A stretch of DNA of 64,000 nucleotides from Oxalobacteraceae bacterium AB_14 (GTDB lineage: Bacteria; Pseudomonadota; Gammaproteobacteria; Burkholderiales; Burkholderiaceae_D). Location: NCBI GenBank assembly GCA_000381565.1, contig KB906725.1:401727-465726 (forward strand). The letters run 5' to 3'. This document shows positions 1 through 8,370 of the stretch, one piece after another. The notes beneath the pieces are model-generated. The model did no database searches and was not told the DNA's origin. It saw only the letters and a program-made list of their open reading frames with translations. Within the stretch, counting starts at the first letter, position 1, and each line of letters opens with the position of its first letter. The translations under genes were made by a program, and so were the position numbers.

Positions 1-2354
1 AGCAGCGTGAACGCCAGCGCCGCCGCCGGCGCCCAGCCGCCCAGCGGCGTGCGCGCCGCGAAGCCCGCCAGATAGCGTTCGATGGCCAGCCAGGCCAGCG
101 GCAGCCCGGCTGCTGCTGCGGCCATCGTCAGCAACAGGAACTCGCGGCTGACCAGCACCGCGATCGCCCTGCGGCCGGCGCCGTGCAGCTTGCGCAGCAC
201 GATCTCGCGCGCGCGGCGCTGCACGCTGTGCGCCGCCAGCACGTAGATGCCGAAGGCGGCCAGCGCGAACACCACCGCCGTGGCGCAGGCCAGCAGCCTG
301 GCCATGCGCACATCGTCGGCATAGGCCTGCGCGTAGTAGCTGCCGGCCCGGCGTATCACCGGTTCGCTGGCGGGGAAGTAGCGGCTCCAGGCGGCGGCGA
401 TGTCCCGTTCCAGCGCGGCGCGGCCTTGCGCATCCGGCGCGGCGCGCATGCGCACCGTCAGCAGCCGATTGTCCCTGGCGATCCGGTACATGGTCGGCCG
501 CACCGGATCGCGCAGCGTTTCCCAACGCAGGTCGGGCGTCACGCCGGCGACGCGGAACTGCGTGCCGCCGATGCGCTGCCCCACCGCTTGCTGCGCGGAC
601 GGCCAGCCCAGCGCCCGCACCGCCGCCTGGTTGAGCACGACGTTCTGCTCGCCGTCGATGGCAGCTGCTTCAATGTGCGGGTCGAACAGGCGTCCGGCCA
701 AGGCATTCAGGCCATAGACGTTGAAGAAATCCGGTCCGACAAAATGCACCGACAGCGCTGCGCTGCTGCCGTCCACACGCTTGACCATATCGCTGCCATG
801 GGTGCCGGTCTTGTCGTCGCGGCCCGGCACGTCGCGGCTGTCCGCCACGCCGGCCACGCCGGGCAGTTGCGCGATGGCGTCGCGCAGCGCGCGGGCGGCG
901 GGATTGTCGCGCAGGTTTTCCGCCATCTCCACCACCAGCAGCGGCTCGGGATCGAAGCCCGGCGGCGCCTTTGCCGCGAACTGCGTCTGCCACAAGATCG
1001 CCAGCGCCACGCTGCCCATGCACATCGCCGCGCCGAACTGCACCGCCGTCAGGCCACGGCGCAGCCACGCGCCGCTGGCGGTCTCGCCGCTGCGGTGGGC
1101 CAGGGTGATGCCCATGTCGACGCCGCGCGCCAGCCAGCCCGGATAGACGCCGGCCGCCGCGCCGACCAGCGCGCCGGCCAGCAGGCACACGCCGATCGCC
1201 GCCGGCGTGAACATGCCGTCCAGGCGGCGCTCCAGCAGGTCGGAGGCCAGCGGCAGCAGCAGCCAGGCCAGCAGCACGCCCAGCGCGGCGGCGGCCACCG
1301 ACAGCAGCATCGATTCGGCCATGAACTGCGCCAGCAGCTGGCGCGTGCTGGCGCCCAGCACGCGGCGCACCGCGATCTCGCGCTGGCGGCGCAAGGTGCG
1401 CACCGTCGCCAGGTTGACGTAGTTGACCACGGCGAGCAGCAGTATCAGCAGGCCGGTGGCGCCGAGCGCCAGCACCACGCGCATGTCGCCGCGCGGGCCG
1501 GTGCCCATGGTGTTGGCGACGCTGCGGTCGAAGTAGGCGTCGGCCAGCGGACCGAGGCCGATATCGACCATCTTGCGCTGGCCCAGCGCCGCCTTCATCT
1601 CAGGCGTGGCCAGGCTGGCCCACGGCGCGTGGTCGATCGCATCCTGCAGCGCCCGTTGCAAGGCCTGCGGACTGACGCCCTGGCCGGTCTTGACGTAGAT
1701 GCGGCCGCCGATGCCCATCCAGTTCGACAGCGCGTCCTGGCGCTCCTTCTCCGGCCACAGCGCGCTGCCCACGCCGACCAGCGCGTTGAATTGCAGCGTG
1801 CTGTTGGCCGGCCGGTCCGCCAGCAAGGCCCGTACTTGCAGCGCCTGGCGATTGATCTCGATGGTGCGTCCCAGCGCCGGCGTGGCGCCGAACAGGCGCA
1901 GCGCGGTCTGCTCGGTCACGGCCAGGCCGTCGGGTTGGGTCAGCGCCGCGCGCAGGTCGCCGGCCAGCGCCGGCAGGCCGCTGATCGACTGGAACGCCGG
2001 GTCGACCGCCGTGACCTCCAGCTGCTGCATGCGTCCGTGCAGTTGCAGCGTGGTCTGGCGCGGCCACCAGGCGCTCGCTTCCAGCGGCACGCCGCTGCGC
2101 AGCGCCACCTCGCGCAGCGCGAACGGCGTGTACTCCATCCATTGCGGTTGCGGGATGAAGTTCAGCCGGTGCTTGATGACGAACACGCGCTCGCGCTGCG
2201 GCACGTCGCTGTCGTAGCTGAAGGAGTAGGCTACAAACCCAAGTAGCAGGAAGCAGACGGCGAAGCCGGTCGCCAGTCCCAGTATCTCCACGGCGGAATG
2301 CAGCGGATGGCGCAGCAGCAGGCGCCAGCCGATGCGAAAGTCGCTTGGTTTCAT
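1..2354 (-). CDS. ABC transporter permease, MacB/FtsX type (3' end outside window)
   Basis: Integral membrane subunit of a MacB-like (mechanotransmission) exporter. The ATG is at 2354 and the frame stays open to the window edge; 784 codons are visible. The last visible residues (TPLGGWAP...) align with APIGVWTL in the paralogue just upstream (2368-4758), so only about 24 C-terminal residues are missing. The N-terminus (MKPSDFRIGWRLLLRHP) parallels the paralogue's MNLRDFRIGWRLLLQQP, followed by a first membrane helix, a periplasmic MacB_PCD-like part and later FtsX helices. It is the fourth gene of the adaptor-ATPase-permease-permease operon, 13 bases after its twin. The pair probably forms a heterodimer or an alternative permease set; substrate unknown. 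Confidence 0.85.
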   Translation of the reverse strand, partial: MKPSDFRIGWRLLLRHPLHSAVEILGLATGFAVCFLLLGFVAYSFSYDSDVPQRERVFVIKHRLNFIPQPQWMEYTPFALREVALRSGVPLEASAWWPRQTTLQLHGRMQQLEVTAVDPAFQSISGLPALAGDLRAALTQPDGLAVTEQTALRLFGATPALGRTIEINRQALQVRALLADRPANSTLQFNALVGVGSALWPEKERQDALSNWMGIGGRIYVKTGQGVSPQALQRALQDAIDHAPWASLATPEMKAALGQRKMVDIGLGPLADAYFDRSVANTMGTGPRGDMRVVLALGATGLLILLLAVVNYVNLATVRTLRRQREIAVRRVLGASTRQLLAQFMAESMLLSVAAAALGVLLAWLLLPLASDLLERRLDGMFTPAAIGVCLLAGALVGAAAGVYPGWLARGVDMGITLAHRSGETASGAWLRRGLTAVQFGAAMCMGSVALAILWQTQFAAKAPPGFDPEPLLVVEMAENLRDNPAARALRDAIAQLPGVAGVADSRDVPGRDDKTGTHGSDMVKRVDGSSAALSVHFVGPDFFNVYGLNALAGRLFDPHIEAAAIDGEQNVVLNQAAVRALGWPSAQQAVGQRIGGTQFRVAGVTPDLRWETLRDPVRPTMYRIARDNRLLTVRMRAAPDAQGRAALERDIAAAWSRYFPASEPVIRRAGSYYAQAYADDVRMARLLACATAVVFALAAFGIYVLAAHSVQRRAREIVLRKLHGAGRRAIAVLVSREFLLLTMAAAAAGLPLAWLAIERYLAGFAARTPLGGWAPAAALAFTL

Positions 2355-2367
2355 TTAATTCTCCGGT

Positions 2368-4758
2368 TCAGTCGCGCAATGCCAATGCGGGCGACATGCG
2401 CAAGGCCGTCGCCGTATGGCGGGTGGTGGCCAGCAGCGCCACCAGAAGGGCCATCGCCAGCGCCGCCGCCAGCGTCCAGACGCCAATCGGCGCATGCTCG
2501 GTGTAGGCGGCCAGATAGCGCTGAATGGCCACCGCCGCCAACGGCAGACCGATCAACGCACCGGCGCCCACCAGCGCCGAGAATTCGCGGCCCATCATCA
2601 GCGCGATATCGACGTGGGCGGCGCCGTGCAACTTGCGCATCACGATCTCGCGCCGGCTGCGCTGCACGCTGTAGGCCGACAGCACGTAGATGCCGAACGC
2701 CGCCAGTGCGATGGCGATCACGCTGGTGGCGGCCAGTATGCGGATCAGCCGCGCTTCGGTGGCGTAACGTTCTTCGAGCACGGCCTGCTGCGTCTTCATC
2801 TCCATGATGGCGTTGGGGAAGTGGCGCCGCCACAGCGGTTCGATCTCGCTGCACGCCGTCTCCAGGTTGTCGCTGGTGCGTATCATCAGTACGCCGCCGG
2901 GACGGACGAAATAGACGATCGCCTTCGGTGGCTGGTGCAGTCCCTGGTAGCGCACGTCGGGCGCCACGCCGACGATCTCCATGCCGCCCGGTACCACCTG
3001 GCCGACCGCGTCCTGCGGCGCCGCATACCCCAGCGCCAGCGCGGCGGCGCGGTTGACCACCACGCGCGGTGCTTTGCCGTAGTCGACATCCTGCGCCGCG
3101 CGGAACAGCCGTCCGTGCAGCGCCTGCAGGTGGCTCACCTCAAACCAGTTGGCGCTGACGTTCTTGCCCTCCAGAGGTATCTCGCGGCCGTCCCTGGTGG
3201 TCACGGTATTGGTCAGCTTCATGCCGTCGCGGCCCACCGCCTCCGAAATGGACGACACGCCTTCAACGCGCGGCAGCCGCGCCAGCTGCTCCATGAAGGC
3301 GACCGCCTCCTGCTTGCCCTCCGCATCGGATGGCAGGTCCAGCACCAGCAGGTGCGCGGGATCGAATCCCGGCGAGGCATGGGTGGCGTAGTACGTCTGC
3401 CAGCCGACCGCCAGCGCCGTCGCCGACAGCGCCATCGCGCTGGAAAACTGCAGCACGGTGAGCACGCGCCGCACCCACAGGCCGGCGGCGGTTTCGCTGT
3501 TGCCGCGTCCCGCGAGCGCGGGTCCCGGCAGCGCATGCTGCGCCAGCCAGGCGGGATAGGCGCCGGCGCACACGCCGATCAACAGGCCGAACGCCAGTGC
3601 GGTCACGCAGCGGACAGGCGTGAACATGCCGGCCAGCGGACGGTTCACCAGCTCCGCGAAGGTCGGCAGCAGCAGCCACGCCAGCACCAGGCCGGCGATG
3701 GCCGCCAGCAGGGATGTCAGTGCCGCCTCGCTGAGGAACTGGCGCACCAGCCGCGTCGAGCTGGCGCCCAGCAGCTTGCGGATGCCGATCTCGCGCTGGC
3801 GGCGCAGGGTGCGCACCGTCGCCAGGTTGATGTAGTTGATCGCGGCCAGCAGCAGGATCAGCAAACCCGCCGCCGCCAGGCCGAAGACGCTGCTGCGCTG
3901 CCCATACTGCTCGCCCGCGCGGCTGTTGGCCAGGCCTTCGTCGAAGTAGGCGTCGTGCAGCGGCAGCAGGCTGATATCGGCCACATTGCGGCCGTTCAGG
4001 CCTTTGCCCAGCGGCCCGCTTTTAACTCGCTGGTTGATGGGCGATTTTTCACTGGCTTCCTGCAGCAGCGCCGTCAGCGCTGGCATCGAGGCGCCGGGCT
4101 TGAGTTTCATGTAGACGATGCCGCGCCCCCATTTGCTGATCGCGGTTGCGCGCTCCGGCCATGCGCTGCTGCCGGTGCCGACCAGCGCCTCGTACTGCTG
4201 GCTGCTGTTGGCCGGCGGATCGGGCATCAGCGCCCGCACCTGCAATACCGTGCCATCGACGCGGACGGTCTGGCCGACGGCGGGATGGTCACCGAACAGT
4301 TTCTGTGCGCCGGTCCGCGTCAACGCCAGGCCATCGGGCTGCGCCAGCGCGGCGCCCAAGTCGCCCTGTAGCGCGACGATGCCGAACATGGTGCGGAAAT
4401 CGGGATCGACCGCCAGCAGGTTCAGCGCGCGCAAATCGCTACCGGCGCGCAACGGCGACTCGATGGGCTTGGCGACGCTGGCTTGCGACACCATGCCGCT
4501 GGCCAGGGCCACATCGCGCAAAGGCATGAAGGCCCAGGCCTGCCATTCCGGGCGCGGGAAGACGTTGATGCGCTGCTTAACCACCAGTACGCGGTCGTTG
4601 TCCGGTATGGCGCTGTTGAAGTTCAGGCAGAATTCGACAAAGCCGAACAGCAGGAAGCAGGCGGCAAAGCCGATGGCCAGGCCGCCGATGACCACGGCGG
4701 AATAAGCCGGCTGCTGCAACAGCAGCCGCCAGCCGATGCGAAAGTCGCGCAGGTTCAT
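2368..4758 (-). CDS. ABC transporter permease, MacB/FtsX type
   Basis: A 796-residue membrane protein with two MacB_PCD/FtsX halves: an N-terminal helix near residues 18-40, a long extracytoplasmic region to about 280, a three-helix FtsX block near 285-420 containing the typical LRRQREIGIRKLLGAS coupling segment, then a second extracytoplasmic part and a final FtsX block with QRSRREIVMRKLHGA. The two REI-x(1-2)-RKL-GA segments are the sites that contact the ATPase in this family. It lies 18 bases after the ATPase gene and 13 bases before a paralogous permease, so all are co-transcribed. Two-FtsX permeases of this length are common in macrolide/peptide exporters. The transported compound cannot be read from the sequence. 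Confidence 0.88.
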   Translation of the reverse strand: MNLRDFRIGWRLLLQQPAYSAVVIGGLAIGFAACFLLFGFVEFCLNFNSAIPDNDRVLVVKQRINVFPRPEWQAWAFMPLRDVALASGMVSQASVAKPIESPLRAGSDLRALNLLAVDPDFRTMFGIVALQGDLGAALAQPDGLALTRTGAQKLFGDHPAVGQTVRVDGTVLQVRALMPDPPANSSQQYEALVGTGSSAWPERATAISKWGRGIVYMKLKPGASMPALTALLQEASEKSPINQRVKSGPLGKGLNGRNVADISLLPLHDAYFDEGLANSRAGEQYGQRSSVFGLAAAGLLILLLAAINYINLATVRTLRRQREIGIRKLLGASSTRLVRQFLSEAALTSLLAAIAGLVLAWLLLPTFAELVNRPLAGMFTPVRCVTALAFGLLIGVCAGAYPAWLAQHALPGPALAGRGNSETAAGLWVRRVLTVLQFSSAMALSATALAVGWQTYYATHASPGFDPAHLLVLDLPSDAEGKQEAVAFMEQLARLPRVEGVSSISEAVGRDGMKLTNTVTTRDGREIPLEGKNVSANWFEVSHLQALHGRLFRAAQDVDYGKAPRVVVNRAAALALGYAAPQDAVGQVVPGGMEIVGVAPDVRYQGLHQPPKAIVYFVRPGGVLMIRTSDNLETACSEIEPLWRRHFPNAIMEMKTQQAVLEERYATEARLIRILAATSVIAIALAAFGIYVLSAYSVQRSRREIVMRKLHGAAHVDIALMMGREFSALVGAGALIGLPLAAVAIQRYLAAYTEHAPIGVWTLAAALAMALLVALLATTRHTATALRMSPALALRD

Positions 4759-4776
4759 GAAGATGATCCTGACGCT

Positions 4777-5457
4777 TTAAGCGGCTTGCAGTACGTCGAC
4801 CATGATGCGGCCGTCCAGCAGATTCAGTGTGCGCGAAGCCTGCGCGGCATGGTCCGGCGAGTGCGTGACCATCACCACGGTGGTGCCTTCGGCGTTGATC
4901 TCGCGCAGCAGGCGCATGACTTCATCGCCGTGCGCGGTGTCCAGGTTGCCGGTCGGTTCATCGGCCAGCAGGACGGCGGGGCCGGCCACCAGCGCGCGCG
5001 CGATCGCCACCCGCTGCTGCTGGCCGCCCGACAGTTGCGAAGGGCGGTGCGAGGCGCGGTGCCCTACGCCCAGTTTGTTGAGCATGGCCGTCACGCGCTC
5101 GCGCCGTTCGCGCGCCGGCGTGCCGTTGTATTCCAGCGCCAGTTCGACGTTCTCGAACACGGTCAGCTCTTCGATCAGGTTGAAGCTCTGGAAGATGAAG
5201 CCGATGCGGCCGCGCCGCAGCTGGTTCAGTTTCGATTCGCTCCAGCCGGCCACGTTCTGGCCCTCGAACCAGTATTCGCCGTGGTTAGGCACGTCCAGCA
5301 GGCCCAGTATGCCCAGCATGGTCGACTTGCCGCAGCCGGACGGCCCGGTGATGGCGACGTATTCACCCGCTTCGATTTCCAGGTCGATGCGATCCAGCGC
5401 GGTGGTCTGGATTTCTCCTGCCTGGTGGATTTTGCTGATGCCGACGAGTTTGAGCAT
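4777..5457 (-). CDS. ABC transporter ATP-binding protein, MacB/LolD type
   Basis: Cytoplasmic ATPase of the exporter, 226 residues, the usual length for LolD/MacB-type nucleotide-binding subunits. Walker A GPSGCGKST (about 38-46), signature LSGGQQQR, Walker B VLLADEPTGNLD and the switch histidine in VMVTHS are all intact, so it should hydrolyse ATP. It starts 31 bases after the adaptor gene and precedes the two permeases by 18 bases. The architecture (separate adaptor, ATPase and permeases rather than a MacB fusion) resembles exporters that energise an outer-membrane channel of TolC type encoded elsewhere. Confidence 0.92.
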   Translation of the reverse strand: MLKLVGISKIHQAGEIQTTALDRIDLEIEAGEYVAITGPSGCGKSTMLGILGLLDVPNHGEYWFEGQNVAGWSESKLNQLRRGRIGFIFQSFNLIEELTVFENVELALEYNGTPARERRERVTAMLNKLGVGHRASHRPSQLSGGQQQRVAIARALVAGPAVLLADEPTGNLDTAHGDEVMRLLREINAEGTTVVMVTHSPDHAAQASRTLNLLDGRIMVDVLQAA

Positions 5458-5488
5458 GGGGTTTGCCTTTAGTGATAGTGATGGGAAT

Positions 5489-6733
5489 TTACTGCGTTAT
5501 TTGCAGCCGTGGTGAATTTCCGTAGGCCGCGTAGCTCGACAGGATCACCTTGTCGCCGACGGCCAGGCCTTCGAGCACTTCGAGCTGGCTGTTGTTGCGG
5601 CGGCCGACGCGCACCGCGCGCCGCTGCGCCGTGCGTCCGCCGGCGTCCAGCACATAGACCCAGGCGCCGCCGCTGTCGTTGATGAAGGCGCCGTTCGGCA
5701 GCAGCAGCGCCTTGGCCGGCTCGCCCAGGGTGATGCGCGCGTCCAGGCTCTGGCCGGGATTGAGCACCGGCGGCTGGCCGCCGGTGAACACCAGTTCCAC
5801 CATGAAGCGGCCCTCCTTGATCTGCGGGTAGATGGCGCGGATATCGACCGCGTAATTGCGCTCGTCCTGCTTGACGCTGCCGTGACGGCCGACCGCCATG
5901 CGGTTCAGGTAGTACTCGTCGACGCTGGCGGCGAGCTTGAAGCGCGCCGGATCGTCGATGCGGCCGATATTCTTGCCGGTGCTGATCGATTCGCCCACCT
6001 GCAGGCGGAAGTTGGTCAGCCGGCCGTCGACCGGCGCCCGCACGGCCAGCGCGTCGACCGTGGCGGCGACCAGCTTCAGGCCGGAGTTCAGGCCGCCGAT
6101 CGCCGTTTCCAGCTGCGTTGCGGCGTCGCGGCGCACGCTTTCCTCGGTATTGGAGGCGCGTTCTTCCTGCGCCAGCAGCCGGCGCTGTTGCTGCAGCTTG
6201 TCGGCCGATTCCTCCAGCGCGACGGCGGAGATATAGCCCTGCGCCGCCAGCCGCACATTGCGTTCGTGCTGCTTGCGGACCTGCTCCAGCGCGAACTGGA
6301 GGTCTTCGCGCCGCCGCTGGTGGTCGCTGGCGCTGGCCTCCTGCGCCACCCGCAGGTTGGACAGGTTGAAGATGCTGACCGCGTGTTCCGACTGGCGCGC
6401 CAGCAGTTCCAGGTTGCGCTGCGGGTTGGAGATGCGGAACAGCAGCTGGCCTTTCTTCACCAGCGTGCCGTCGATGGCGAAGACTTCTTCGACGCGGCCC
6501 GATTCGACCGAATCGAGTATTACGGAATTGAGCGGCTCCGCATTGGCGCGCACGACGATTTCGTCGACGAAGATGCCGCGCGCGGCCTGGCCGATGCGCA
6601 GGTCGGCGCCGTCGATCTGCAGGCCGCGCGGCATCCATGACCACAGCGCGTAGCCGGCGGCCGCCACGGCCAGCGTGGCCGCCAGCCCGATGGCGATGGC
6701 CTTGCCGCGTTTGCGGGGCACCACGACGTCCAT
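5489..6733 (-). CDS. HlyD/MacA-like periplasmic adaptor subunit
   Basis: Membrane-fusion protein linking the inner-membrane ABC transporter to an outer-membrane channel. From the ATG at 6733 it is 414 residues: a single N-terminal anchor helix (about residues 13-30), a barrel/lipoyl segment, a long helical hairpin rich in Q, E and R (about 110-220), a second lipoyl half (VRAPVDGRLTNF) and a C-terminal beta-barrel. In-frame ATGs at 6793 and 6802 exist, but a sigma-54 promoter at 6805-6820 predicts transcription starting near 6795. Those starts would be missing from, or at the very tip of, the mRNA, so 6733 is preferred. It is the first gene of the four-gene exporter operon and divergent from the two-component genes at 6985-9604. 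Confidence 0.86.
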   Translation of the reverse strand: MDVVVPRKRGKAIAIGLAATLAVAAAGYALWSWMPRGLQIDGADLRIGQAARGIFVDEIVVRANAEPLNSVILDSVESGRVEEVFAIDGTLVKKGQLLFRISNPQRNLELLARQSEHAVSIFNLSNLRVAQEASASDHQRRREDLQFALEQVRKQHERNVRLAAQGYISAVALEESADKLQQQRRLLAQEERASNTEESVRRDAATQLETAIGGLNSGLKLVAATVDALAVRAPVDGRLTNFRLQVGESISTGKNIGRIDDPARFKLAASVDEYYLNRMAVGRHGSVKQDERNYAVDIRAIYPQIKEGRFMVELVFTGGQPPVLNPGQSLDARITLGEPAKALLLPNGAFINDSGGAWVYVLDAGGRTAQRRAVRVGRRNNSQLEVLEGLAVGDKVILSSYAAYGNSPRLQITQ

Positions 6734-6804
6734 CGCCGCGCCGCTGGAGGGCAAGTGGGAAGGAGAGGGGCCGAGATTTTTTTTGATGTGCATGCAGGCC
6801 ATAC

Positions 6805-6820
6805 AGCAAACCCTGTGCCA
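6805..6820 (-). promoter_or_regulatory. Sigma-54 (-24/-12) promoter of the exporter operon
   Basis: Read on the minus strand the bases are TGGCACAGGGTTTGCT. This matches the RpoN consensus TGGCACG-N4-TTGCW at every position but one (A for G at position 7), with the invariant GG and GC correctly ten bases apart. Transcription should begin around 6795, giving a leader of about 60 bases before the adaptor ATG at 6733. The adjacent divergent gene encodes an AAA+ sigma-54 activator, which makes the assignment coherent. Confidence 0.8.
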
Positions 6821-6882
6821 TGACCAAAAAGCCCATGTTGACGGTCTGTTTGGCCCGGATTGGCCGTTCGCTGTCCGCTTAT

Positions 6883-6900
6883 GAACAGCGGCCACTGTTC
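6883..6900. promoter_or_regulatory. Inverted repeat, candidate upstream activator site
   Basis: Arms GAACAG and CTGTTC are perfect inverted complements separated by six bases (CGGCCA). The centre lies about 75 bases upstream of the -24 element of the adaptor promoter, within the range for enhancer sites of sigma-54 activators. A related GGAACTGAACAC run follows at 6900-6912. Binding by the regulator at 6985 is inferred. Confidence 0.45.
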
Positions 6901-6984
6901 GGAACTGAACACTTGCGGCGCGCGCCCGTGGCCCGCGGCCGGAAGCCATGTCCGGCGCCTGTTGGCGGCTGCTAGAATGCCTGC

Positions 6985-8370
6985 ATGAACGCCTACGTAC
7001 TGATACTCGATGATGACGCCGATGTCGCCACGGCCGCGCAGCTGCTGCTGCGGCGGCGCCATGGCAAGGTCGCCACGCTGTGCGATCCGGCGGGCTTGCC
7101 GGCCTTGCTGGCGCGGGGCGTGCCGGACGTGGTGCTGCTGGACCTGAATTTCACGCCCGGCTTCATCGACGGCGGCGAAGGCCTGGCGCTGCTCGATCTG
7201 CTGCGCTCACAGGCGCAGCCGCCGGCGGTGATCGCGATGACCGCCTACGCCGACGTGCCGCTGGCGGTGGAAGCGCTGAAGCGCGGCGCCGGCGATTTCA
7301 TCACCAAGCCGTGGGACAACGCGCGGCTGGTGGCCGCCATCGACCAGGCGCTGGCCCGCCGTGCCGCCATGCGCGGGCCGGGCGCGGCGACGCCCGACCT
7401 GATGGGCGAGTCGGCGGCGATGCGCGAGTTGAAGGCCTTGATCGCCAGCGTGGCGCCGACCGAGGCGAACGTGATGGTGCTGGGCGAGAACGGCGTCGGC
7501 AAGGAGCTGGTGGCGCGCGCCATCCATGCGCTGTCGCGCCGCGCGGCCGGCACCCTGCTGGCGGTGGACATGGGGGCACTGCCGGAATCGACGTTCGAGA
7601 GCGAATTGTTCGGCCATCGCAAAGGTTCGTTCACGGACGCCAGGGCCGACCGCGCGGGGCGCTTCCAGGCCGCGCGCGGCGGCTCGCTGTTCTTGGACGA
7701 AATCGGCAACATGCCGCTGGCGGCGCAGGCCAAGCTGTTGACCGCGCTGGAACGGCGCGAGGTGACGCCGATCGGCGCCGACAAGCCGGAAGCCATCGAC
7801 GTGCGCATCATCAGCGCCACCAACCTGGACGAGGCGCGGCTGTTCGATCCCGCCGTGTTCCGGCCGGACTTGCTGTTCCGCCTGAACACCATCGTGATCC
7901 GCGTGCCGCCGCTGCGCGAACGGCGCGAGGACATTCCGCTGCTGCTGGCGCATTATCTGAACCTGTACGCCTTGCAGTACGACCGGCCGGTCCGCAACGT
8001 GAACGCGGCGGCGATGGACGGCCTGCTGCGCCACGACTGGCCGGGCAATGTGCGGGCGCTGCGCCACGCCTGCGAACGCGCCGTGATCCTGGGGCAGGGC
8101 GTTGAATTGTCGCTGGGCGATTTCGGCCTCGGCGCCGGCGCTGCGGCACTGGACGACGGCGACGATTTCATCGCGCCACCGTGCGTCGCCGCTTCGGTGC
8201 GCGCCGCCATCAACGGCGGCGTCGCCGGCGACATGACGCTCGACACGCTGGAACGCGCAGCCATCGCCTCGGCGCTGGCCCAGTTCAACGGCAATATCAG
8301 CCATGCCGCGAAATCGCTGGGCGTGAGCCGCGCCGCGCTGTACCGCAAGCTGGGCAAGCATGGCATCTGA
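6985..8370 (+). CDS. Sigma-54-dependent response regulator (NtrC family) for the exporter
   Basis: A 461-residue activator with three domains: receiver (1-120, phospho-acceptor D53, K108 in FITKPW), AAA+ domain (about 138-365; Walker A GENGVGKE 167-174, Walker B GGSLFLDEI 232-240) and a C-terminal Fis-type helix-turn-helix (GNISHAAKSLGVSRAALYRKL). The sigma-54 contact loop reads GSFTDA (214-219) in place of canonical GAFTGA. The kinase gene begins inside its last codons (11-base overlap). It is divergent from the exporter operon, whose sigma-54 promoter it very likely activates. A TAGAAT -10-like hexamer ends only six bases before the ATG, so the mRNA may be leaderless. No good ribosome binding site is visible. 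Confidence 0.9.
   Translation: MNAYVLILDDDADVATAAQLLLRRRHGKVATLCDPAGLPALLARGVPDVVLLDLNFTPGFIDGGEGLALLDLLRSQAQPPAVIAMTAYADVPLAVEALKRGAGDFITKPWDNARLVAAIDQALARRAAMRGPGAATPDLMGESAAMRELKALIASVAPTEANVMVLGENGVGKELVARAIHALSRRAAGTLLAVDMGALPESTFESELFGHRKGSFTDARADRAGRFQAARGGSLFLDEIGNMPLAAQAKLLTALERREVTPIGADKPEAIDVRIISATNLDEARLFDPAVFRPDLLFRLNTIVIRVPPLRERREDIPLLLAHYLNLYALQYDRPVRNVNAAAMDGLLRHDWPGNVRALRHACERAVILGQGVELSLGDFGLGAGAAALDDGDDFIAPPCVAASVRAAINGGVAGDMTLDTLERAAIASALAQFNGNISHAAKSLGVSRAALYRKLGKHGI

Noticed and set aside
183-4371. Long plus-strand open frames (such as 183-2246 and 2416-4371) opposite the exporter permease genes
   Set aside because: They are antisense shadows in GC-rich sequence: low-complexity His/Arg/Gln/Ala composition, no motif, no ribosome binding site, and both overlie well-recognised permease genes on the other strand.
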